Positions 44,945 through 55,278 of a DNA stretch of 64,000 bases are shown piece after piece (positions within the stretch are counted from its first letter, which is position 1; every line of letters starts with the position of its first letter). A model generated the notes under the pieces. It worked only from the letters and a program-made list of their open reading frames with translations. It was not told the DNA's origin and made no database searches. Location: positions 8,990,001 through 9,054,000 of the forward strand of contig NC_088316.1 in the NCBI RefSeq assembly GCF_910592395.1. Reading direction: 5' to 3'. The translations under genes were made by a program, and so were the position numbers. Source of the stretch: Lineus longissimus (lineage: Eukaryota; Nemertea; Pilidiophora; Heteronemertea; Lineidae).

Positions 44945-45300
44945 TTTAGGTTGGGGGGAAACCCCCCCAAACCCCCTGGTTGGGACCCTGCTATAGTTCC
45001 TTCCGCCAATTTTTTGTTTTGATAGACAGTTTTCTCCGTGTATCGCATTAGCAGTAACTCAACTCCATTGTCAGCCGGCAAAGAAATGGAAAATGTCCCC
45101 CTCCCCCCGAAAGGTGTCCAGACTATCGTAGTCTGGGACTCTGGCAGATTCTAATGTAAAGTGCAAGCTCTATTGAACTCGCGCAACTGTCGCAATGGAG
45201 AGCCCCCCACCCCCACCCCCGTCCTTCTGACATGTTTTAGCTAGTGCATTGGGGGAAGGCCCCTCAACCCCCCTATTGGCCTCTCAATAAGTCCTTCTGA
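44945..45300. repeat. G-run/C-run rich segment
   Basis: Mirrored G and C runs (ttggggggaaacccccccaa near 44952), C-rich blocks near 45090 and 45205, and 'gggggaaggcccctcaacccccc' near 45250 resemble the hairpin cluster at 28063. No gene is seen from here to 46200. Confidence 0.5.
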
Positions 45301-46216
45301 GCTGCTTACCCCGGGGTGCTTGAGTGGAACCTCCAAACCTTCATGATGGTACAGGCCTTTGACACGTTTAACCCAGAGCGAGGAAGAGGTACTCCTTCGA
45401 TGGTAACCTAACTGCAACCCTCAACCATCATTACCCTTCCTTTTCACTGGCATGATATTGGCAAGACTACCAAGAGGTCGTACTGGTGGCTTATTTGAGA
45501 CAATTGCTTGTGGTCGTACCTGGGCAACCAATTCAAGGGGTCAGGGATCAGGTTTTTCCCCCACCAACATGTTGCCGAATGGTTAATGCATAAAAAATTG
45601 GTTGGAAAGGGTTTTTGCAGGCCAAGAGACTTGAAGACACTTGACTCTTGAGGAACACCAGACTGATGAACAAAGAACATGAGGAACATAGAACCCTCTT
45701 CATACCTGGGAGCATAAAAAGCCTGCTAGCGAATATTGATTATTCTTTAGAAAAAAACAGAAGATCTGCAAAACCAATGGTACCCCATAAAAACATGCAT
45801 TCCTCCTTAAGGTGTCTTCGGATCCCACCACGGCCCATGTGGAATTCGTTCAAAAGGTTTATTGAAATCTCAAAATAACATTTTTTTTTTCGGAATGCCT
45901 GCCCGTCTTTTGCTTCATTATTTCGGGATTATATCCATTTTAAGCATCTTTTGGATATCATTACTAAAGTCTCAAAAATCAAAACACATATGTCGGGGGG
46001 TAAACCCCCAGAAATTGAAGTTTGATTAAAAAACAGTGAGAATAATCGTCTGGTTCTCTCTCGGAGCTCAGAATAGTCGAGTTACTACTTTCGCGCGTTT
46101 ATCTCTTCTGGCGGCCATTTTAAGTCAAATTTAAGCCATTTGAAACGAATCCATGGACTTGAGAAACATTGTTTACATTAGATGACGTCGTATGCACGTT
46201 AACCATAGTAGCGCTT

Positions 46217-46800
46217 GGTAACCGGAAAAACGCCGACCGACCGACCGACCGACCGACCGACTGACCGACTGACCAGCGAACCTACCGTCATATGCAGTAT
46301 CCCTTTCGCTTTCTATAGCACATGTATCTGTGTATGTGCCCTTCGCAATGGACGTGATGGAGTCCGACATGTCTGACAGCAGCAGGTCATGTGAAATGAA
46401 ATTGTAAACAAGCGCACGTGCGCTGTTCAAATGACAACAAATGCATATTGCGCGTTGCAGTTCATGCATTGCATCGGTCGAGACACTCGAGTAGAAAAAC
46501 TACAGTGCATAGATTAGGCCCAAATCATGTTTTTATATCCACCGACCATGTAGACAAAGCATATCTTTAGAGTATCGTTATCAGTTCCCTACCGCGTGGG
46601 CTCGTTTTCCCGGTATAATTGACTGGAGATGCTGCTGTCAGACACGTCGGACTCCATCACGTCCATTGCGCTGGGCACTACACAGATACATGTGCTATAG
46701 AAAGCGAAAGGGATACTGCATATGACGGTAGGTTCGCAGGTCAGTCGGTCAGTCGGTCGGTCGGTCGGTCGGTCGGTCGGTCGGCGTTTTTCCGGTTACC
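46217..46800. mobile_element. 584-bp foldback element with 9-bp target duplication
   Basis: Arms of about 170 bp (46217-46384 and 46630-46800) start ggtaaccggaaaaacgcc and are reverse complements. Each arm contains a (GACC)n / (GGTC)n tetranucleotide tract of different length. The flanks carry GTAGCGCTT on both sides (46208-46216 and 46801-46809). The 9-bp duplication suggests a Mutator-like mechanism, as for the 953-bp elements, although the ends are unrelated. No coding capacity. Confidence 0.9.
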
Positions 46801-46802
46801 GT

Positions 46803-46843
46803 AGCGCTTCGCAGAAAAGCCTTCGGCTTTTCTGCTGCGCGCT
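46803..46843. repeat. Long perfect hairpin beside foldback element
   Basis: Gcagaaaagcc-ttc-ggcttttctgc forms an 11-bp stem with a three-base loop, extended by an outer AGCGC/GCGCT pair across a three-base internal bulge. It begins inside the right target duplication of the foldback element. Confidence 0.85.
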
Positions 46844-46866
46844 TATTATTCCGTAAATATCAAATT

Positions 46867-46930
46867 GTATAAACCGCGGTATTTATCAAGTAATAACTGT
46901 ATAAACCGCGGTATTTATCAAGTAATAACT
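46867..46930 (+). repeat. 32-bp tandem duplication
   Basis: Gtataaaccgcggtatttat plus 'caagtaataact' occurs twice, back to back and identical. Confidence 0.95.
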
Positions 46931-46967
46931 GAAAAAACCAACATGAAAAAATATGGTTTGCATTTTT

Positions 46968-48300
46968 GGCTCACCGTTAGGGGAGTCTATATAATACCGC
47001 TGTGTCCGTCGTCGTCGTCGTCGTCGGCGGCGTCGGCGTATCCTAACAGTGGCACGTTTCTTAACTGCTAGGGCTATGAACTTGAAACTTTGTACACAGA
47101 ATGCCCTAGGTCCGCTGACCCCTGACACTGATTTTCGGTCCGATCTGATTCTCAGTTTGGCCACCAGGGGGCCAAATGTGGATATCTAACAAGTGTGATA
47201 TCTCGTTTATTAGTGACTTGTTTTTGATAAAACTTTTGTTGTAAGTACTCATAGCAAGGATACATCACATATCATACGGATTTTTAATTTGACCTTCTTT
47301 TCAAGGTCACAGAGGTCATATGGCGTAAATTGGCCATTAGAGTGTAAACTATGGCACGTTTCTTAACCACTATAGCTATGAACTTGAAACTTGGTACATA
47401 TAACCCCCTATATCACATAACCTCTGGTGCTGAATTTCGGTCCGATCTGATTCTCAACTTGGCCACCAGGGGGCCGAATGTAGATATCTAAAAAGTGTGA
47501 TATCTCGCTTATTAATGACTTGTTTTCCATAAAACTTTTGTGGTATGTACTCATAGCAAAGATACATCATATATCAGGTAGGTTTTCAATTTGACCTAAT
47601 TTTCAAGGTCGCAGAGGTCAAATTGCGTAAATTTGCCGTTTGAGTCTAACTATGGCACGTTTCTTAACCGCCAAAGCTATGAACTTGAAACTTGGTACAT
47701 ATAACCACCTATATCAGATAACCTCTGGTGCTGAATTTCGGTCCGACCTGATTCTCAACTTGGCCACCAGGGGGCCGAATGTGGATGTCTTAAAAGTGTG
47801 ATATCTTGCTTATGACTTGTTTTCGATAAAACTTTTGTCGTAGGTACTCATAGCAAGGATACATCATATATCGTACGGGTTTTTAATTTGACCTACTTTT
47901 CAAGGTCACAGAGGTCAAACGGCAAAAATTGGCTGTTAGAGTGTCACTTTGGCACGTTTCTTTTAAAACGACTGAAGCTATGAACCTGAAACTGGGTATA
48001 CATGGCCGTATAGGTCAGATAACCTCTGATAACACATTCCAGTCCAATCTGATTCTCAACTTGGCCACCTTTGGCCCAAATCTGAAAACTTTAAGAATTG
48101 TGATTTTTGCACCAGTCTGATGAACATGGGACCAGCTAACCCACCATACAGTATTACATGTACTTGCACATGGTTTTTGATTTTACCTCATAAAACTTTT
48201 TTATTTGGCTACATACTGTAACACTTTCTGTAACTAGCATGAATTAATTGTCTACTAAATATACTTACGGTGAGCACAATGGCCCCTGGCCGTTTCATTT
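46968..48300 (+). mobile_element. Hairpin/(GTC)n element with about 300-bp internal repeats
   Basis: It begins after a T run with GGCTCACCGTTAGGGGAGTC, then a (GTC)n tract (about 47007-47036), and ends GGTGAGCACAATGGCCCCTG..CGTTTCATTT. The body consists of three full and one partial copies of a roughly 298-bp core, each starting 'ggcacgtttctt' (47053, about 47352, 47654, 47951) and each containing the AGGTCA-rich box. No protein is encoded. Confidence 0.85.
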
Positions 48301-48605
48301 TCTCATACAATTCCGACATCGCGGCCGTGGGGAAAAAACTGAACAATGGCAAATATTCCAAAGAATTAATTATATAAATGTAGATATTTTCCCACTAACT
48401 GTATGGCTGTTTCCGCCCCGGTTTCCGCAGAATCCGCTAAATCGACATGGCCACTGGAAAATGTATAGGGGAGTCTACGGAGGAACCATGTGCACGGTTG
48501 CACTGGACAACCACATGTCTGCTAGAAATGCAGTAGGCCTATCATCTTGAGTTGGTTTTTAGAATGGCAATGTAGGCTATGCATCTATTCTAGGCCTATA
48601 GTAGG

Positions 48606-49255
48606 CCTATAGTCGGACTCATGTCACTGGCGCCCTTTTTGGGTCGCTGTGCAAAAACTATACTGGGCCGATTTCTTAAAAGTTTTGTTTTTCTTGAATA
48701 TAAGAATATAATTTCGGGACCCAACACAATTTCCAGGTTAGACATAGGCCTAGGCCTATGCCAATGAAGAAGAAAAAAATTGTCGACTTAGGAGCCCTTT
48801 GGCCGGCCATTATTACAATACGGACATAGTGATTATTAGCTCGTTCCGTCGCTTTATAACCACTACGACTAGTCATAATATTTGCGGCGGATTTCGTCTA
48901 ACGAATTGGCAGGATGCCAACTAGGCCAACCAATCACGCGGTAGTCTGGCGGACACACCTCGAGTAACTAGACTAATGTATGTATGTGAATGCATGCATG
49001 ACTCCACCAGTTATGCAGTTCAAACAGTGACCTAAAACGGAGGAAATATTCCTACCGCTGCTGAAAACTATTCCTTATTGACAAATAACAAGCATTTACT
49101 TCAGTCATGAAAGGTATATTTAGGATTTCGTAGTGTATTTCACCAGAAAATCATCGAATCGATAAAAAGATGGCGGCAGAAAGAAATCGGCCTAGTAGTT
49201 TTTGCACAGTGACCCATGGGCAGTGACATTACTTATGAATCTGACTATCTATAGG
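48606..49255. mobile_element. About 650-bp TIR element, copy 2
   Basis: The ends cctatagtcgg... and ...ctgactatctatagg, with 'gggtcgctgtgcaaaaacta' and its complement 'tagtttttgcacagtgaccc' in both arms. It is related to 22844-23346. The right-hand 35-bp inverted repeat (48927-48961) lies inside it. Confidence 0.7.
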
Positions 49256-49578
49256 GCCTATGCATCGCATGCATTGCCAACAGTCCGGTCCGTCATGGGT
49301 TTCTGTGAGTTGACAATTCACGGCTCTTCATGAGTTTTCAGAAAGAGCGTTTTGTTGGCAAAAATTAACACACAAAGCCTGAAAGTCGACTTTGCAGACT
49401 TCTTTCTAGAATTATTATGTTCGGAGGATATTCTCAACATGTGACATCACAATCGGGGAAATTTTGAACCGTGACGTGTCATTTGTTCCCGATTTTTCGA
49501 AAATCGCTTGTGAAGAAAGTGTTGGTCACAAGTCATCATTTACCAAGAAACAAATCAATGTATGGTCGGTACTCTCAC

Positions 49579-49753
49579 CTGCCAACATAGATAACATCAT
49601 GCCATGTACATGATGTACACGAATTGACCATTCGAATGTACCATTTTTTAAAAAGAAGTTACGCTTTTTCTTTAAATCTGAAAATATTTCGGTAAATCCA
49701 TAGCGTGGCAGCCATTGCTCACGGAGAGTCATGAGGAATTCTGTTGTTGCCAT
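49579..49753 (-). CDS. Candidate first exon, unknown protein (58 aa)
   Basis: On the minus strand, ATG 49753 opens MATTEFLMTLREQWLPRYGF and the exon ends at a strong donor GGCAG|GTGAGA (49579/49578) in phase 1. A perfect CRE TGACGTCA (49756-49763) lies directly upstream, with AATAAAAAG as a poor TATA. The residue mix (amphipathic, with Trp, Arg and Lys) looks coding. No second exon was recognised to the left, where the 48606 element lies. The family is unknown. Confidence 0.35.
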
Positions 49754-50175
49754 TGTGACGTCACCTTTTTATTGGGAATACCCATTCCCATAGTGCATTG
49801 CGGTCTATCGAAACTAGCGGCAAGTTTGTCGTTGTACTGGCGTTACTTCCTGTTTAGAGGAAATTTCATGCGATGCCATGAACTCACGAAAACCCATGAC
49901 GGGCCAAACTGGCCAATGGGCTTGTGGTATTCGACTCAATGACGCGATTGTTGCCATGGATTTTGCTAAAATACGGATTCGCATGCTCTTGGTGTATGCT
50001 TGTAGGTCGTGTGTCATATACTGCTCTATAGACTATAGGAAAGGTGGAGTTGTTACTTTCAGCTTTTTTTTCATCATTCATTTCTGATTTTCTTGAGAAG
50101 TAGAAAAGCCATACAGGAAAGTGAGGTGTCATTTGTTTGCTTATCTTATTGCCTTTCAAATGAGACTGATTTCAA

Positions 50176-50251
50176 ATGCCCCAGAATAAAGACAAAGGTG
50201 AAGGATGGTCAGAGAGCAAAAAAGCCAGGGGTGGAGCAGGTGGCGGTGGAG
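50176..50251 (+). CDS. Weak candidate exon, glycine-rich
   Basis: ATG 50176 opens MPQNKDKGEGWSESKKARGG followed by a Gly run, with a moderate donor GGAG|GTGCAA at 50251/50252 in phase 1. It could be the first exon of the SET gene or of another plus-strand gene divergent from the 49753 exon. The intervening distance to the next clear exon at 55150 is about 5 kb and no link could be shown. Confidence 0.2.
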
Positions 50252-51839
50252 GTGCAAGTACAAAAAACATAATTTTCATTGTTTCTACAATACAAGAGTC
50301 TATTTTACAAATCTAGTTCATTTCACTAGTCTAATACCAGTTGACACTGTATGGCAGCCACAAAGCAAAGAGTAAACTGTTTTGGTGGCATTTCCAGAAG
50401 TGAGAAAAAACTCAGTGTTGACTGCATCCAAAGGGACTCAAGCTTGAATTTTAACACCAAAGTTCCCACTTGCACATGAACCACTTTCTTTAAAGAACAT
50501 GGAAAACTAATGACTGGATATGATAGAGCAGAGTCTCCTCTTCATTTTAAAGCAAACAGAACTCAATTTGGGCAAAGAATAATGATTTTACATGTTTTTT
50601 TCTGACGACTGTCTATTTTGAGAAAATGAAGAAAACGTTTGTTCATTGTAATGCATTATCCTATTAATTCTTGACGCTTTGTTGGCATTATCTCGTTAAT
50701 GGGTGATGATAAAAGAGAAAGAAGTATGCTGATAGGCCTTGGGTGGCTTATTTATTGATATCCAAAAATCCATAAAAGGTTATTTTTGACCATGTAACAC
50801 TTTTTACAAGCAGTTTGTGACTCACGACCTGTAATCCTCCAATAGCAGGGGTTTCAGTTCAGCCTTTTAATATTTTTACGGCAGGCGGTATAAGCACCAC
50901 GCCACCATGAGACCAGGCGGAGCAATCATGGACAATTCATGGTGGTTTTTAGTGATTCATTGGATTGGATCATCATCATCATCATCTTCTTCTCATTATT
51001 TTTAACGATGTATATTAACTATGGAATACGCGTGCGGGCGCCTTAACTGGTAACAAACTTAATAAGTCATTTTGTGCTGAGCAAGTCTATGAAGAACCAA
51101 ACGAAAACGAAAATTTCCTAACTGCCAGCGTGCGTGTAAATGAGATACATGTATGTACAATCCTTCGACAGCTTTATTCATATCTGGTGTTGTCTCCTTC
51201 CCAGTGCTTGTCGAGATTACATTTAAATGATTTGATTTTACCGGAAAGTGACGACCGAATTTGGTAGCGCGTTCCAATCATCCACAGTCCTTAACTGGCT
51301 TAAGAAGAAAGAATATTTACGAATATTAGTCCTTGCTCTGGCTTTCTTTAATTTCCTTGTATGACCCCTGGTTTCCGTTTGTTGATTATGTAAGTAACGT
51401 TTTGAGCAATTGGTGATCTTGCTCAAATAGTTTGTACAGTTTTATAATGCCATTTATTGGTTTAGCTCACCTCTCAGCAGAGCCACTCCTGATGAGGGGG
51501 CGGTGGCTTAGTCCCTTGGGTGGTCGTGTTACCGGGGTTCCACTGTACTAAAATATTCTGCACATTTCAGAGCACCTGATCAATCCAACTTAAAAGTTAA
51601 ATCTACATTCTTGTAAACTTGATGCTTATGCAAGAAGTGTCTCTTCCGTGACAAAAAGTTCCCTTCAAAATTATCAAAAATCAAGCCAAACCAGCCGAAA
51701 GAAGTTAAATTTCAATAAAACTGCTTTTGGAAAAATAAGTTTACAATTCACCCTGACCAAAAAATCAAAAGTTCTTTTCCTCATGACCACTTGAAATGTT
51801 GGCCCCTTGGTTGACATTACCAATACCATGGAATCACTC

Positions 51840-52690
51840 GACTTCTTTTATTCCCTATCCAATCTCAGTCTCCGTCTTAATCTTATTTGTCTCAAAACCA
51901 TCCAGTATTTATTATTCACGGAAATGATCATTCAACTGTGATTGTGTACAATTTGGGTCAAATGGGGACCCACCTGTTTCGATCGGGGACGCCCCTCCAA
52001 AGGGGGACACTCATGATCAGAGCAACATGAAGAGTGATGTAAAGCTGTACTATAGTATACAGGGTGTCAACATTTGTACATCAATTGGGAAGTTCCAAAC
52101 TAACCGTGGGACATGGCACAAGGCCCATTTTAAGAGCATGATTATGATGTTCAGCCTTCAGGTGTTATGTGCATAATTGGGGACATTACACACGTCCCCC
52201 GTTTGAGTTGAGAGAATGATGTAAATTGGCTCGTCCCAAATCTTCACGAGGCAGAAAATTCACTGCTAAAGGTGCAGCTCCACGTAAGACTTTTCTTGCG
52301 GAATCTCTCAATCATGTCTATGGCATAGGCACTTTCCTAGATGTGAATGATGATACGTTGCTCGAGTCAAGGAAGAGTAAGGCAGATGTTTACTTGATCT
52401 TTTATTCTCTGTCCAATCTCAGCCTCCGTCTTATTCTTATTTGTCTCAAACTCATCCAGCATTTATTCACGGAAATGATCATTCAACTGTGACTGTGTGC
52501 TTTTTGGGTCAAATGGGGACCCACCTGTTTCGATCGGGGACGCCCCTCCAAAGGGGGACACTCATGATCAGAGCAACATGAAGAGTGATGTACTGCTATA
52601 CTATAGTATACAGGGTGTCAACATTTGTATTTTACATCAATTCCGAAGTTCCAAACCAACCGTGGGACATGGCACAAGGCCCATTTTAAG
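51840..52690 (+). repeat. Tandem duplication of about 550 bp
   Basis: Blocks at about 51840-52135 and 52398-52690 match closely ('gggtcaaatggggaccc', 'tttcgatcggggacgcccct', 'tcatgatcagagcaacatga', 'ccgtgggacatggcacaagg'). Shorter relatives occur at 61092-61320, 62300, 63215 and 63715, all inside or near the SET gene. Whether it carries exons is unclear; an 88-aa frame between the copies (52226-52492) begins without an ATG and is not supported by splice sites. Confidence 0.8.
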
Positions 52691-54189
52691 ATCGACAAGA
52701 AAAAAGGCGGCAAAATTTAAGCGTCAGAATACTTTTTATTGGCAGGTATTATTGTTTACGTACGTATCAATTTTCGCTGGCTATAATACTTGTTCTTGAG
52801 GATCTCTATTATTTGTGGTTCGTTGTCGTCAAAGATGGGTATTTTGATGGAAAAATGGGCAAGGCAAAACGTGGTTTCAAATATGATGTTGTTTCTAATT
52901 CTACACTTTTCGAACAATTCCACAAGGGCCGTAAGGGGGCCAAAGACAACAATATCTCCTGAACAATACTGTTTCGCGATTTTCGCAGTATATTTAAAAT
53001 TCGCGAAAACTTTTGCGTATACGACCATATTTGAAGACATTTCTAATCTTTGCTGAGTGAATCTATCGCTGATATTAATACATTATATGAAAGATGCATA
53101 AAAAATCTGACTCACCAAAATGATGTCTCTTTACTTGTTCAAGAGGAAATCACATTGTCCATGGACCATTTCATAATGTTTTACTTGTTGATAGTGCACT
53201 TTAAAATTTAAACTTCCCATTTTTTTTCCAGGCCCTGCCCTGCTTTCTCACTCCAGTAGGTCCTGCTCCTGCAGACTGCACTAAGATTATAAGAATTGCT
53301 AGCATTTATAGCAACCTATAATCCTGATGGAATTACCTAGTTTACCCTGCTTTCTGTTTCGACAAGAAATACATTTCAATGCTTGCTGTGATATCTTTTC
53401 TGAACTGGAGTTCAGTTTTGAAACTTATCTAATATTTGGGTATAATAGCATGTGCTTTTTCTCCTACACTGACTTCTGTTTGGCATATGAAGTGCTACTT
53501 CATTGCAACTTCGAATTGTACTTTTGTTTCTACCGGCCAGCTGGACTGGGTACAGACTGGGTGTCATTGCAGTGGCAGTGTTAGACAGGGTAAGACTGTT
53601 AAATATCAACCAGTTGAAAAAAGAGTTAAAGAGTTCAGTAATTGTTTTACTGTTTTGTTCATGATGGGCGTGCTTTGTTCCTGAATCTGTCATGTGATAT
53701 CATAGCCAAGAAATAGGCCTGTCTGAAGGCTGCACTGCTTGTTCTTTATGTTCCTTTTCTTTCAGCCCTAACCTCGTAGATGCACGGTTCGCCATCTTTG
53801 ATTTCAAATCCGCTCACCGTTTACTCACGGTTTTCAGTTAAATTCAAATTTCCCGCCCTCTAAATTATGTGAACGTTAGATCAAGTGCCCATGAAATTTG
53901 TGGCGACACTGACTGAGTCAATCCAACAATAATGAGGAACCGGCGTGGAAACTTACCCGTGACGTGGCACTGATGCACAACTCAGTTTTCAACAGAGGCG
54001 CTGACCTGCAGCCAGGTTAACATAATGACTGTGACGGCGCGGCACGTCACTACATCCCCCACTCTCAAGGCATGACGTCACCATTTGCTCTGTTCCTGAG
54101 GTAAATATCGTGACGCCTCCTATCGTCAAAACTGACTTGTGCCTCAGCGTCGCCTGTAGTTTTAGTTCCTCCGGTTCCCCATTGCCAAC
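52691..54189. other. No supported gene
   Basis: Several short frames occur, including a polypyrimidine-rich stretch near 53220-53270, but none has a domain or a consistent pair of splice sites. A CRE is present at 54073. Confidence 0.4.
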
Positions 54190-54470
54190 ATGTCCCAAAA
54201 TGCAATCACGAACATTTCGATCAGTTTCTTATAAACCTGGCACAAATGTACCCCTTTGTGACCCGTACTTAGAGACTGAATCTTGGCCTCATATGATTCT
54301 TGGTTTTGCCACCAGGGGGCAAAATGTCAAAAGTTAGAATGTTTGATTACTCGTTTAATAGTGGTCCGATTTTCATGAAACTTTTATGGCAGGTACTACT
54401 AACAAGGGTATTTCGGGTATTATTTCAAGGTCCCAGAGGTCAAAGTTTTCCTGTGGCACCTTTGCTTCAG
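54190..54470 (+). repeat. Fragment of the hairpin/(GTC)n family
   Basis: It holds one core unit ('caaatgtaccc', 'gccaccagggggcaaaatgt', 'atttcaaggtcccagaggtc') without either element end. Confidence 0.65.
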
Positions 54471-55149
54471 GGTCGTCCACGATTCCAAGTCGAAAAATTG
54501 GTGTTCGTTTCAACTGGAGAGCTTGTCGTTTTTCACAAGCATTACCAAAGTTTATTTTTAAACGCGCTTCGATTCTGCCCGTTAATGTCGTCAATCGACC
54601 ATTGGCATGACTGGAATGGGTTCGAGTTTATGACTTTATTTGACAATACATGTACATGTACATCATCTCTAATATAATAGAATGCACAACTGTTTGTATT
54701 GGTCAATGTTCATGGTTCTGGGGGTGGTTAGGTTTGTTGACCCCCTTTTGGTGCAATAAATCCCTCTTACAATGTCTTATGTGAGCTAACTCAGTTTCTT
54801 TGGGGACAGAATATTTCTAATATTTAGATAACATAAAATAAGCTTTCAGAAAATGAATACTTTATTGCGTCTGATTTGGTTGCCACTACCTGAAATGCCT
54901 TGCCCCACTGAGGGGTTTAGAAATAAAGGCTTGCCCCACTATGGGTTGTTTTTATTCCTTTTCTTCTCCCGCAAGTATGAACTGGCTCCACTAATGCACT
55001 GCTCAATTCACCCTGACAAGACTTGACACATCAGCTGAAGATTCACATTGAATATTTATGTTCAGCATTTGAAATCGGTTCATGACTCACAAGCCTTTGT
55101 GTATTGGCCTGTAAAAAAGATTTGTTTAAGATTTACTTTAACCTTACAG

Positions 55150-55278
55150 ACATGGCCACTTCAGCTAAAAGGCGCCGTCATCATGCCGTGGATCCTCTTG
55201 ATGCAGCACAGTCATGGATAAGTTTGAAGGATTGGGATCCAGGTTGTGTGTGTGTTGACCCAAACATCCCAGGCAAAG
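55150..55278 (+). CDS. SET gene exon 1 (first coding exon)
   Basis: Acceptor 'ccttacag|ac' then ATG at 55152, 42 codons plus one base, and donor CAAAG|GTGAGC. The peptide starts MATSAKRRRHHAVDPLDAAQ and has a CVCVDP motif just before the SET domain. The exon ends in phase 1. Confidence 0.8.

Larger units (their letters stand above)
42797..48961. repeat. 35-bp perfect inverted repeat pair, 6.1 kb apart
   Basis: The block beginning gaggtgtgtccgccagacta at 42797-42831 recurs as an exact reverse complement at 48927-48961. Near-matches extend a few bases further (cctagtt). They may be the ends of a large composite element, or two copies of one small repeat in opposite orientation. Confidence 0.7.

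Noticed and set aside
52226-52492. 88-aa frame (ARPKSSRGRKFTAK...)
   Set aside because: It begins at a TTG without a splice acceptor, and its second half lies in a tandem intronic duplication.
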